DNA of 64,000 nt, from positions 124,001-188,000 of the forward strand of contig NZ_JACSQC010000004.1 in the NCBI RefSeq assembly GCF_014836875.1, written 5' to 3'. This DNA is from Arthrobacter pullicola. GTDB taxonomy: Bacteria > Actinomycetota > Actinomycetes > Actinomycetales > Micrococcaceae. A program made the translations under genes and the position numbers. How positions within the stretch are numbered: the first letter of the stretch is position 1; each line of letters begins with the position of its first letter. Positions 27,907 through 39,004 of this stretch are shown here, piece by piece. The notes under the pieces were generated by a model. The model saw only the letters and a program-made list of their open reading frames with translations. It was not told the DNA's origin and searched no databases.

Positions 27907-27907
27907 C
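27889..27907. promoter_or_regulatory. IdeR/DtxR-like iron box
   Basis: TTAGGCAAGGCTAAGCAAC matches 14 of 19 positions of the DtxR/IdeR consensus (TTAGGTTAGGCTAACCTAA). It lies between the proposed -35 and -10 boxes of the importer promoter, so iron-loaded IdeR/DtxR binding there would block transcription. This fits a siderophore uptake operon. Confidence 0.75.
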
Positions 27908-27989
27908 TTGGATGAATGGTCCGGGTAACACGAGGACCAGGCCCGCCGGGGGCACTTCCGGCACCGAAGACAGTTCCGTAAAAGGATTG

Positions 27990-28016
27990 TTGGCACTCAC
28001 CTTGACCGAGTGCTAA
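27990..28016. promoter_or_regulatory. CIRCE operator 1 upstream of groES
   Basis: TTGGCACTC-N9-GAGTGCTAA has one mismatch to the CIRCE inverted repeat (TTAGCACTC-N9-GAGTGCTAA), the target of the heat-shock repressor HrcA. It covers the -35 region of the groES promoter. Confidence 0.93.
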
Positions 28017-28030
28017 CGGTTGCATAAAGT
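28002..28030 (+). promoter_or_regulatory. Promoter of groES-groEL
   Basis: TTGACC (28002-28007) and TAAAGT (28025-28030) are 17 bases apart. The -35 box lies in the spacer of the first CIRCE and the second CIRCE follows just after the -10, so HrcA can block both. The 5' leader to groES would be about 120 bases. Confidence 0.75.
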
Positions 28031-28035
28031 CGGAC

Positions 28036-28062
28036 TTAGCACTCGCCATGTGAGGGTGCTAA
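28036..28062. promoter_or_regulatory. CIRCE operator 2 upstream of groES
   Basis: TTAGCACTC-N9-GGGTGCTAA: the left arm is a perfect CIRCE half and the right arm has one mismatch. It lies immediately downstream of the proposed -10 box. Confidence 0.9.
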
Positions 28063-28156
28063 CTCCTGAGGGAAGCGTGCACCGGCACCCGCGACGACGG
28101 CAAGCGCCTACCGACGGTCCACAAACCCGTTAGTAACTAAGCAAAGGAGAGCCCGA

Positions 28157-28453
28157 GTGTCGGTCTCTATTAAGCCCCTTGAGGATCGCATCGTTGTTCG
28201 CCCGCTCGAAGCTGAGCAGACCACGGCCTCCGGCCTGGTCATCCCGGACACCGCAAAGGAAAAGCCGCAGGAAGGCGAAGTCGTAGCAGTCGGCCCCGGC
28301 CGCGTTGACGACAACGGCAACCGTGTGCCGATCGATGTCGCCGAGGGCGACGTCGTCATCTACTCCAAGTACGGCGGAACCGAGGTCAAGCAGGGCGGCC
28401 AGGAATACCTGGTGCTCTCCGCACGCGACGTGCTGGCCATCGTCGTCAAGTAA
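28157..28453 (+). CDS. groES: Co-chaperonin GroES (Hsp10)
   Basis: The 98-residue co-chaperonin that caps GroEL. It shows [20 protein letters not shown], the mobile loop [36 protein letters not shown] and the final [16 protein letters not shown] 28157 has an AAGGAGA site. Two CIRCE operators upstream put it under HrcA. The gap to groEL is 78 bases and contains a strong hairpin, so readthrough into groEL is likely partial or regulated. Confidence 0.97.
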   Translation: MSVSIKPLEDRIVVRPLEAEQTTASGLVIPDTAKEKPQEGEVVAVGPGRVDDNGNRVPIDVAEGDVVIYSKYGGTEVKQGGQEYLVLSARDVLAIVVK

Positions 28454-30142
<1,689 letters not shown>

Positions 30143-30158
30143 TTTCAGCTGAGCAAAC

Positions 30159-30204
30159 GGGCCCGGTCAGGCGCAGAATTCCTGCGTCCGGCCGGGCCCT
30201 TTTG
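30159..30204 (+). terminator. Terminator after groEL
   Basis: GGGCCCGGTCAGGCGCAG pairs with CTGCGTCCGGCCGGGCCC (small internal mismatch) around a short AATTC loop and is followed by TTTTGTG. Confidence 0.85.
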
Positions 30205-30303
30205 TGTCCCGTATCCCGCGGCCGCGGACAGCCGGGATTAAGCCTGCGGGTGACGGGCAGGTAAACTCTTGCGGTATTTACCATGTCGAAAGGACACCCG
30301 CAA

Positions 30304-32460
30304 GTGTCAGCACCTGAGCAGCACGCTGCCGCTTCCCCTGCCGCCAAGTCCGCCGCAGCTTCATCCCTGGAATCCGGAGAAGCCCGCACTGAAGCCCGCA
30401 CTGAAGCACGCACTGCGGCCCGCAGCGCGGGTACGGAACGGCGCTACCGCCCGGAAGTCCAGGGCCTCCGCGCCCTGGCCGTGGTGCTGGTTGTGCTGTA
30501 TCACGTGTGGCTGGGACGGGTTTCCGGGGGAGTGGACATCTTCCTGCTGATCTCGGCTTTCCTGCTCACGGGTTCCTTCGTGCGGAAGGCTGAAACCGGC
30601 CGCGCGCTGGCCCTGGGCCGCTACTGGCTGCACCTGTTCAAGCGACTGCTGCCCGCCGTCGTCGTCGTACTGCTGGCCGTCCTCACGGCGGCCGCCTTCC
30701 TGCTCCCGGCCAGCTCCTGGCAGGACGTGATCGGCCAGTCCTGGTCTTCGCTCTTCTACGTCCAGAACTGGACCCTGGCGAACAACGCCGTGGATTACCT
30801 GGCCGCGGACCACAGCGCCGCGAGCCCGCTCCAGCATTTCTGGTCCCTTTCCATCCAGGGCCAGGTCTTTATCCTCTGGCCGCTGATCTTCGCCGCAGCC
30901 CTTCCGGCGGCCAAGCTGCTCCGGCGAAGCTACCGGCCTGTGCTGGCTGTGATCTTCGGCACCATCTTCGCTGCCTCGCTGGTGTTCTCGGTCTGGGAAA
31001 CCACCACCAATCAGGCCTATGCCTACTTCGATACCCGGACCCGGCTCTGGGAGTTCGCCCTCGGCTCGCTGCTGGCACTCGCCCTGCCCTACCTGCAGCT
31101 GGGCCGCCGCCTGCGGATTGTCCTGGGCTGGGTGGGCGTGGCCTCGATGCTCAGCTGCGGCATCATCCTGCAGGTCCAGCAGCAGTTCCCCGGATATCTG
31201 GCCCTCTGGCCCACCCTGGCCGCAGCCATGATCATCACCGCCGGTGACACCGGCAGCAGCCGCGGCGCGGACCGCTGGCTGAAGGCCAAGCCGCTGGTGA
31301 AGCTGGGGGACAACTCCTACGCCCTTTACCTGTGGCACTGGCCGATCCTGGTTTTCTGGCTCGTTGCCTCCGGGCAGCAGAATGCCGGGATCATCGACGG
31401 CGCTGTCGTCATCGCGGTCTCCCTGCTGCTGGCGGTCCTGACAACCAAGCTGGTGGAAGGTCCGCTGCGCGGCTGGTCCTGGCCTGAAGCGGCCTCCTGG
31501 CGTTCCGCCGTCGTCCTGGCCGCGTCCTTCGCCGTGGTTGCGGCACCGCTGGCGGGCTGGCAGGCCAAGGTCACCTCGGACGCCGAAGCCGTCCGGCTGC
31601 AGAGCATTGCGGACAACCCCGGCGCCCTTGCGCTGGATCCGTCCTTCGAATTCGCCGCCTCCACCAGCGCCCTGGTGAAACCCTCCCCGGCTGACATGGA
31701 CCAGGAGTGGGCGCTGCTTGATGAGTCCTGCGGGCCGGATTTCGCGCCCGCCGGTGACTCCGTCCTCGCGGACTCCTGCAAAGAGATCGGCAGTGCCGAG
31801 GGCGCCACGAAGACCATTGTTGTGCTGGGTGACTCCCATTCCATGCAGTGGTCCGCAGCTCTGCGGCCTATCGCCCTGGCTAACGACTGGCACGTGATCA
31901 CGGTCCTGAAAATGGGCTGCCGCTACGGCGGGGAAGACCCGGAACGCTCACCGGAGTGCAACGCCTTCAACCAGGCAGCCGGCGAATACGTGCTGGAGAA
32001 AATGCCCGACGCCGTGTTCACGGTGGCTTCGGTCACCAAGGAATCCCGGCCGGATGAAATGCTGGCCGGGGGATACGACGACGGCGTGCGGGGCTTCGCG
32101 GAAGCGGGGATCTCCGTGCTGGCCATGCGGGACAACCCGCGCTTCGAATTCGACATGTTCAAATGCCTGGAAGCCAATGGTTTCGCCACCGATGCCTGCC
32201 AGATGCCGCGCAGCGAGCTCCTGGCCGAAGTCTCCCCGCTGGACGGGCTGGAGGAACGCATTCCCGGCGTGCAGGTCCTGGACATGACGGACCAGCTCTG
32301 CATCGACGGCATCTGCCCGGGGATCATCGGCAACGTGATCGTCTACAAGGACCACGACCACCTCAACCGCACGTACATGGAGACCACCTCCCACGTCCTG
32401 GCCGAACGGATCCTGGAAGCCACGGGCTGGGAGGGAACCACCGTCCCGGAGTCTGCCTAG
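30304..32460 (+). CDS. Acyltransferase 3 family protein with C-terminal SGNH-like domain (OatA-like)
   Basis: A protein of 718 residues. After an Ala-rich cytosolic N-terminus, RYRPEVQGLRALAVVLVVLYH starts an acyltransferase-3 domain with about ten membrane segments; HFWSLSIQGQVFILWPLIF and NSYALYLWHWPILVFW are its hallmarks. An external part (residues about 430-718) contains IVVLGDSHSMQWSAALRPIA, the SGNH block I, and a late DHDHLNRTYME. Such proteins O-acetylate peptidoglycan, polysaccharides or other envelope targets. GTG 30304 is preferred because AAAGGA lies upstream; ATG 30283 is also in frame but without a clear site. Confidence 0.88.
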   Translation: MSAPEQHAAASPAAKSAAASSLESGEARTEARTEARTAARSAGTERRYRPEVQGLRALAVVLVVLYHVWLGRVSGGVDIFLLISAFLLTGSFVRKAETGRALALGRYWLHLFKRLLPAVVVVLLAVLTAAAFLLPASSWQDVIGQSWSSLFYVQNWTLANNAVDYLAADHSAASPLQHFWSLSIQGQVFILWPLIFAAALPAAKLLRRSYRPVLAVIFGTIFAASLVFSVWETTTNQAYAYFDTRTRLWEFALGSLLALALPYLQLGRRLRIVLGWVGVASMLSCGIILQVQQQFPGYLALWPTLAAAMIITAGDTGSSRGADRWLKAKPLVKLGDNSYALYLWHWPILVFWLVASGQQNAGIIDGAVVIAVSLLLAVLTTKLVEGPLRGWSWPEAASWRSAVVLAASFAVVAAPLAGWQAKVTSDAEAVRLQSIADNPGALALDPSFEFAASTSALVKPSPADMDQEWALLDESCGPDFAPAGDSVLADSCKEIGSAEGATKTIVVLGDSHSMQWSAALRPIALANDWHVITVLKMGCRYGGEDPERSPECNAFNQAAGEYVLEKMPDAVFTVASVTKESRPDEMLAGGYDDGVRGFAEAGISVLAMRDNPRFEFDMFKCLEANGFATDACQMPRSELLAEVSPLDGLEERIPGVQVLDMTDQLCIDGICPGIIGNVIVYKDHDHLNRTYMETTSHVLAERILEATGWEGTTVPESA

Positions 32461-32521
32461 CCGCTGCCGGACAGACAACCCCCGGGAATAGGGCACCCCG
32501 CCGGTTTCGTTCTACGATTGA

Positions 32522-34114
<1,593 letters not shown>

Positions 34115-34130
34115 GCACCTGCTGCATGAC

Positions 34131-34174
34131 GAAGCGGGCACCGTTCCACAGGGACGGTGCCCGCTTCCTTTTTG
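34131..34174 (+). terminator. Terminator after guaB
   Basis: GAAGCGGGCACCGTTCC (34131-34147) and GGGACGGTGCCCGCTTC (34151-34167) pair with one mismatch around a three-base loop and are followed by CTTTTT. Confidence 0.9.
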
Positions 34175-34182
34175 GTCTGGGA

Positions 34183-34188
34183 TAACCT
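34183..34188 (+). promoter_or_regulatory. -10 box of a leaderless promoter for guaB3
   Basis: TAACCT ends seven bases before the GTG at 34195, and there is no ribosome site, directly after the guaB terminator. Confidence 0.6.
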
Positions 34189-34194
34189 AGAGCA

Positions 34195-35334
34195 GTGACT
34201 AACGAGATAGAGATTGGCCGTGGCAAGCGTGGGCGCAGAGCCTACTCCCTGGATGACGTAGCGATCGTGCCGTCCCGGCGCACCCGTGACCCCCAGGACG
34301 TCTCGGTCAACTGGCAGATAGACGCCTACCAGTTCGAGATGCCGGTGATCGGCGCTCCCATGGACTCGGTGATGTCCCCGGCAACCGCCATCGCCCTGGG
34401 CAGGCTTGGCGGACTCGGCGTCCTGAACCTCGAGGGCCTGTGGACCCGCTACGAGGATCCGCAGCCGGTCCTGGACGAGATTGCCGTCCTGAGCCAGGAG
34501 AATTTCAACCCGGCCGCCACCCGCCGGCTGCAGGAAATCTACGCCGCACCCATCCGTGCCGAACTGATCACCTCCCGCCTCGCTGAAGTCCGCGAAGCCG
34601 GGGTCACCGTGGCAGGTTCGCTGACGCCGCAGCGGACCCAGGAGTTCTACAAGACCGTCCTGGCCGCGGGTGTGGACATCTTCGTGATCCGCGGAACCAC
34701 CGTCTCCGCCGAGCACGTCTCCAAGAACGCCGAGCCGCTGAACCTCAAGCAGTTCATCTACGAACTCGACGTCCCCGTGATCGTCGGCGGCGCTGCCGGC
34801 TACACTCCGGCGCTTCACCTGATGCGCACCGGCGCGGCCGGTGTCCTGGTCGGTTTCGGCGGGGGCGCGACGACGACGACCCGCCGCGCCCTGGGTATCC
34901 ACGCGCCGATGGCCACGGCCATCTCAGACATCGCCGAAGCCCGCCGGGACTACATGGACGAGTCCGGCGGCCGCTATGTGCACGTGATTGCCGACGGCGG
35001 CATGGGCACCAGCGGCGACATCATCAAGGCCATCGCCATGGGCGCCGACGCCGTGATGCTCGGCTCCGCCCTGGCGCGCGCCGAAGAAGCCCCCGGGCGG
35101 GGCTGGCACTGGGGCCAGGAAGCCCACCATGGCGAACTGCCGCGCGGGGACAGGGTCCACCTGGATACTGTCGGCCCGCTGCAGGAAGTGCTGTGGGGGC
35201 CCTCGCACCATACCAACGGAACCTCGAATCTGATGGGAGCACTACGGCGGGCAATGGCCACAACGGGCTACTCTGATCTAAAGGCTTTCCAGCGCATCGA
35301 TGTGCTGGTTTCGCCCTACTTGTACAACACCTGA
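34195..35334 (+). CDS. GuaB3-family IMP dehydrogenase-related protein
   Basis: A 379-residue relative of IMP dehydrogenase without CBS domains. It begins EIEIGRGKRGRRAYSLDDVAI and has PVIGAPMDSVMSPATAIALG, a barrel with VIVGGAAGYTPALHLMRTGA, VIADGGMGTSGDIIKAIAMG and GSALARAEEAPG. The catalytic Cys loop is absent (GVLVGFGGGATTTTR stands in its place), as in other actinobacterial GuaB3 proteins; cyanobacterial GuaB3 has GMP reductase activity, so a role in purine salvage is possible. GTG 34195 is apparently leaderless. Confidence 0.93.
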   Translation: MTNEIEIGRGKRGRRAYSLDDVAIVPSRRTRDPQDVSVNWQIDAYQFEMPVIGAPMDSVMSPATAIALGRLGGLGVLNLEGLWTRYEDPQPVLDEIAVLSQENFNPAATRRLQEIYAAPIRAELITSRLAEVREAGVTVAGSLTPQRTQEFYKTVLAAGVDIFVIRGTTVSAEHVSKNAEPLNLKQFIYELDVPVIVGGAAGYTPALHLMRTGAAGVLVGFGGGATTTTRRALGIHAPMATAISDIAEARRDYMDESGGRYVHVIADGGMGTSGDIIKAIAMGADAVMLGSALARAEEAPGRGWHWGQEAHHGELPRGDRVHLDTVGPLQEVLWGPSHHTNGTSNLMGALRRAMATTGYSDLKAFQRIDVLVSPYLYNT

Positions 35335-35384
35335 GCACACCCACCCCGGCACCCGGGGGCACGCTTCAGAGAGGAATCTTGACC

Positions 35385-37109
35385 ATGGCTACAGATGCAC
35401 TAAGTCCGGAATACCGCGAAGCAGCCCTCGGGAAACTGCGTGCCACCGCCCAACCCGGCGGCGAGCTGGACATCCTGATTGTCGGCGGTGGCGTGGTGGG
35501 TGCCGGGGCGGCCCTGGACGCGGTGACCCGTGGACTGAAAGTCGGCATGGTGGAAGCCCGGGACTGGGCCTCGGGAACCTCCTCCCGGTCCTCGAAGCTC
35601 ATTCACGGCGGGCTTCGCTACCTGGAAATGCTCGACTTCGCGCTGGTCCAGGAGGCGCTGAAGGAACGCGGGCTGCTGATCCAGCGGATCGCCCCGCACC
35701 TGGTGAGGCCGGTGCCGTTCCTGTACCCGCTGACCAAGCGGTTCATCGAGCGTCCCTACGTCGGCGCCGGGATTATGCTCTACGACACCATGGGACTGAC
35801 CTCAGGTAACTCCCGCGGCGTGCCAATGCACAAGCACCTCAGCCGGCGCTCAACCCTCCGTGCGGCCCCCAGCCTCAAGGACGATGCCATGATCGGCTCG
35901 ATCCGCTACTACGACGCTCAGGTGGATGATGCACGCTACGTTGCGAACATGGTGCGCACCGCGGCGCATTACGGGGCCGCAGCGGCGAACCGGGTCGCCG
36001 TCGTCGACTTCCTCCGGGAAGGCGAGCGTGTGGTGGGCGCCCGGGTCCGGGACCAGGAGAGCGGGGAAGAGTTCGACGTCTTCGCCCAGCAGGTAGTTAA
36101 TGCCACCGGCGTCTGGACAGATGAAACCCAGGCCATGGTGACGGACCGCGGCCAGTTGAAAGTCCGGGCCTCGAAGGGCATCCACCTGGTGGTGCCGCGG
36201 GACCGGATCCAGTCCACCGTGGGAATGATCCTCCGCACCGAGAAGTCTGTTCTCTTCGTGATCCCGTGGGGGCGGCACTGGATTGTCGGCACCACGGACA
36301 CCGACTGGAACCTGGACAAGGCGCATCCCGCCGCTACTTCTGCGGACATTGACTACCTCCTCGAACACGTCAACCGGGTCCTGAAGCGGCCCCTGACCCG
36401 CGAGGACGTCGAAGGCGTCTACGCCGGGCTGCGTCCGCTGCTGGCGGGCGAGAACGATTCCACGGCCAAGCTCTCCCGTGAACACGTCGTCGCACACCCC
36501 GTACCGGGGCTGGTGGTGGTGGCCGGCGGAAAGTGGACCACCTACCGGGTCATGGCCAAGGACGCCGTGGACGAGGCAGCACGGGCGTTGGACGAAAAGG
36601 TCCCCGAAAGCTGCACCCAGACCATCCCGCTGCTCGGCGCCGTTGGTTACAAGGCGGCATGGAACAAGCGCCACCGCACGGCGGAGGAATACGGTGTCCA
36701 CGTTGTCCGGGTGGAGCACCTGCTCAACCGCTACGGCTCACTGGCCGGCGAGGTGCTCGATCTGATCGCGGCGGATCCGTCGCTGGGGGAGACGCTGCCC
36801 GGGGCTGACGACTACCTCCGCGCTGAGGTTGTCTACGCCACCACCCATGAAGGCGCCCGCCACGTGGAAGACGTCCTGGCCCGCCGGACCCGGATTTCCA
36901 TCGAGTCCTGGGACCGCGGTGTCTCAGCAGCCCCGGTCGTCGCCGAGCTTATGGCTCCGGTGCTGGGCTGGGATGAGCAGCGGATCGAGAAGGAGGTCCG
37001 GCACTACCTGGCCCGGGTCGAGGCAGAACGCCTGAGCCAGGAACAGCCGGACGACGTCTCCGCTGATGCTGCCCGGCTGGCCGTCCAGGACATCGCCCCT
37101 CCGCGCTGA
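35385..37109 (+). CDS. glpD: Glycerol-3-phosphate dehydrogenase, FAD-dependent
   Basis: A 574-residue flavoprotein that oxidises glycerol-3-phosphate to DHAP and passes electrons to quinone at the membrane. The FAD site is ELDILIVGGGVVGAGAALDA, followed by ASGTSSRSSKLIHGGLRYLE; further motifs are DAQVDDARYVANMVRTAA, VNATGVWTDE and GGKWTTYRVMAKDAVDEA, with the C-terminal DAO_C domain (EVVYATTHEGARHVEDVLAR). ATG 35385 is chosen with GAGAGGAA upstream over TTG 35379. A PTS EIIA gene follows 14 bases after its stop. Confidence 0.95.
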   Translation: MATDALSPEYREAALGKLRATAQPGGELDILIVGGGVVGAGAALDAVTRGLKVGMVEARDWASGTSSRSSKLIHGGLRYLEMLDFALVQEALKERGLLIQRIAPHLVRPVPFLYPLTKRFIERPYVGAGIMLYDTMGLTSGNSRGVPMHKHLSRRSTLRAAPSLKDDAMIGSIRYYDAQVDDARYVANMVRTAAHYGAAAANRVAVVDFLREGERVVGARVRDQESGEEFDVFAQQVVNATGVWTDETQAMVTDRGQLKVRASKGIHLVVPRDRIQSTVGMILRTEKSVLFVIPWGRHWIVGTTDTDWNLDKAHPAATSADIDYLLEHVNRVLKRPLTREDVEGVYAGLRPLLAGENDSTAKLSREHVVAHPVPGLVVVAGGKWTTYRVMAKDAVDEAARALDEKVPESCTQTIPLLGAVGYKAAWNKRHRTAEEYGVHVVRVEHLLNRYGSLAGEVLDLIAADPSLGETLPGADDYLRAEVVYATTHEGARHVEDVLARRTRISIESWDRGVSAAPVVAELMAPVLGWDEQRIEKEVRHYLARVEAERLSQEQPDDVSADAARLAVQDIAPPR

Positions 37110-37123
37110 GCGGGGCCGTAAGC

Positions 37124-37615
37124 ATGAGTGATCTGAGCCTGAACCGGTACGAGGCAGTCCTGACGGAGCCCGAGATGGTCATCCTGGACCTGGAAGCCAC
37201 GGACCGGGACGACGCCGCCGCGCAGCTGGCCGAGCGGATGTACAAGCAGGGGCGCCTCACCGACCTCCCGGGTTTCCTGAAGGACGTCACGGCCAGGGAA
37301 CACCAGATGGCCACCGGGCTTCCCGGAGGAATCGGCCTGCCGCATGCCCGCAGCGTGCACGCGGTCAAAACCTCAATCGCCGTGGGCATCTGCAAATACG
37401 GGCACCGGCTGGACTTCGGGGCGTCGGACGGCCCGGCCAGCGTGGTGCTGCTTATTGCGACGCCCGCGGCCTCCTATTCCGAGCACCTGGAGGTCCTGGC
37501 AACTCTAGCCCGGTCGCTGTTCCGCCCGGCTTTCCGCGAATCCCTGCGCCGGGCCCAGGACCCGGAAGTCATAGCCGAACTGATCAATTCCTCGCTGGTG
37601 TTCTTTGACCACTGA
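37124..37615 (+). CDS. Lone PTS EIIA protein, mannitol/fructose type
   Basis: A 163-residue EIIA domain of the PTS_EIIA_2 (fructose/mannitol) family. The phosphorylated His is H74 in GGIGLPHARSVHAVKTSIAV; DRDDAAAQLAERMYKQGRL and VVLLIATPAASYSEHLEVLATLARSLF-type motifs (LIATPAASYSEHLEVLATLA) complete the fold. No EIIB or EIIC is beside it. It lies 14 bases after glpD and is probably co-transcribed. It might complement a remote transporter, or act as a phosphorylation-dependent regulator linked to glycerol metabolism; the latter is inference. Confidence 0.9.
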   Translation: MSDLSLNRYEAVLTEPEMVILDLEATDRDDAAAQLAERMYKQGRLTDLPGFLKDVTAREHQMATGLPGGIGLPHARSVHAVKTSIAVGICKYGHRLDFGASDGPASVVLLIATPAASYSEHLEVLATLARSLFRPAFRESLRRAQDPEVIAELINSSLVFFDH

Positions 37616-37633
37616 CGGGCCGCCGGCCGGGCA

Positions 37634-37664
37634 TTGGGTTTTCTACACGGGTACGAAGTACCGT
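37634..37664 (+). promoter_or_regulatory. Probable promoter of the SURF1 gene
   Basis: TTGGGT (37634-37639) and TACCGT (37659-37664) are 19 bases apart; the -10 box ends six bases before the GTG at 37671, so the message is probably leaderless. Confidence 0.5.
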
Positions 37665-37670
37665 TAAGCC

Positions 37671-38501
37671 GTGCTTAAGACTGCCCTGCAACCACGCTGG
37701 ATCGCCGGCCTCATCCTTGCCCTGGCCATTTCCACCGTCTTCGTGCTCCTCAGCGAGTGGCAGTTTTCATCCGCGGAGAACGAGGGCGCCCCGCCGGCGG
37801 CGACCACGGAAGAGGTCCGCCCGCTCACGGAGGTCTTCACTCCGGGGGAGCCGCTCTTTGCCACGCAGGCAGACCAGATGGTCACCTTCACGGGCTCCTT
37901 CCAGCCCGAGGACCAGGTCCTGGTCCAGAACCGCCTGCAGGACGGCGAGGAAGGCTACTGGGTAGTCACTGCCTTCGCTGTCGATGGCGCACCCGGAGAC
38001 ACGCTGATTCCTGTTGTCCGCGGCTGGACCGAGGACCCGTCGAACGCAGGCACGGCGCCGGAGGGCGACGTGGAAATCACCGGCCGGCTCCTGCCCCCGG
38101 AGGCACCGGTCGCCGGCCCCCAGCCCGAGGGGACCGTGGCGGCCCTCTCCAGTGCGGAGCTTGCCAACATCTGGGACGAACCCCTCTACTCCGCCTTCGT
38201 CACGGCTCATGAGACTCAGGCAGCAGGCCAGCAGGACAGTGCAAATGAGCTGGAAACCGTTGTCACGGGTCCACAGCCACAGGAAAAATCCGTTAACTGG
38301 CTCAACATCTTCTACGCCGTCGAATGGTTCGTTTTTGCCGGGTTCGCGGTGTTCCTCTGGTGGCGCCTGCTCGCCGATTCGTATCAGCGCAGCCTCGAAG
38401 ATGAAGACGACGACTACGAAGACGAGTATGACGATGATGATGACGACGAGACCGGCCGGGAGCAGCCGCCCGGACCAACTAGCAGTGAGGTAGAGAAGTG
38501 A
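37671..38501 (+). CDS. SURF1 family cytochrome c oxidase biogenesis protein
   Basis: A 276-residue membrane protein of the SURF1 family, assembly factors for aa3-type cytochrome oxidase. It has an N-terminal membrane segment (WIAGLILALAISTVFVLLSEWQF), an extracytoplasmic part with TFTGSFQPEDQVLVQNR and TLIPVVRGWTEDP, and a second membrane segment (NIFYAVEWFVFAGFAVFLWW). It ends in an acidic cytoplasmic tail made almost only of Asp, Glu and Tyr followed by TGREQPPGPTSS. It overlaps the DUF3817 gene by four bases (GTGA). Confidence 0.9.
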   Translation: MLKTALQPRWIAGLILALAISTVFVLLSEWQFSSAENEGAPPAATTEEVRPLTEVFTPGEPLFATQADQMVTFTGSFQPEDQVLVQNRLQDGEEGYWVVTAFAVDGAPGDTLIPVVRGWTEDPSNAGTAPEGDVEITGRLLPPEAPVAGPQPEGTVAALSSAELANIWDEPLYSAFVTAHETQAAGQQDSANELETVVTGPQPQEKSVNWLNIFYAVEWFVFAGFAVFLWWRLLADSYQRSLEDEDDDYEDEYDDDDDDETGREQPPGPTSSEVEK

Positions 38502-38920
38502 GCGATCCCGCAGTCACCAAGAAGCCGCGGCCCCGGAAAAAGAAGCGGCGGTTCGGCGGAACCCACGCCCAGATCCGTTCCGCCCTGACCTTCTACAAGG
38601 TCTCCTCCTGGGTAACCGGCATTTTCCTGCTGCTGCTCGTCGCGGAAATGGTTATGAAGTACATGCTGGACATCCCCCCGGTGATGCTCGGCGGCCTGAA
38701 CCTCTACACCGCGGTGCTGATCGCCCACGGCTGGCTCTACGTTGTTTATCTGTTCGCAGACTTCAGGATCTGGCAGATGATGCGCTGGCCGTTCGTGAAA
38801 TTCATTGTGATTGCCCTTGGCGGCGTTGTGCCGTTCCTCTCCTTCATCGTGGAGAGCCGGACTCACAAGCAGGTGCTGGCGGAGCTCGCAGCGCACCCCG
38901 AAGCGGCAAAGCGCTACTAG
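38498..38920 (+). CDS. DUF3817 domain membrane protein
   Basis: A 140-residue protein with a basic N-terminus (KKPRPRKKKRRFGG) and three membrane segments typical of DUF3817: FYKVSSWVTGIFLLLLVAEM, NLYTAVLIAHGWLYVVYLF and FVKFIVIALGGVVPFLSFIV, ending with ESRTHKQVLAELAAH. The function is unknown; homologues commonly lie between SURF1 and guaA in Micrococcaceae, as here. The GTG start overlaps the SURF1 stop. Confidence 0.9.
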   Translation: MSDPAVTKKPRPRKKKRRFGGTHAQIRSALTFYKVSSWVTGIFLLLLVAEMVMKYMLDIPPVMLGGLNLYTAVLIAHGWLYVVYLFADFRIWQMMRWPFVKFIVIALGGVVPFLSFIVESRTHKQVLAELAAHPEAAKRY

Positions 38921-38991
38921 ACGCGGCGGCACCGGCTGCGCGCAGTGCGGCCGGTGCCGATTTCGATGTGCGGAGGCGGCGCTCAGGCGAC

Positions 38992-38997
38992 TATCCT
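38992..38997 (+). promoter_or_regulatory. -10 box of a leaderless promoter for guaA
   Basis: TATCCT ends eight bases before the GTG at 39005; no ribosome site precedes that codon. Confidence 0.55.
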
Positions 38998-39004
38998 TGA
39001 AACC

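Noticed and set aside
34189-34194. Riboswitch in the guaB-guaB3 or guaA leaders
   Set aside because: Gaps are short and filled by a terminator and -10 boxes; no purine-riboswitch core was seen.
38945-39004. Upstream start for guaA
   Set aside because: The added 20 residues are not family-like, and GTG 39005 has a -10 box at leaderless spacing.
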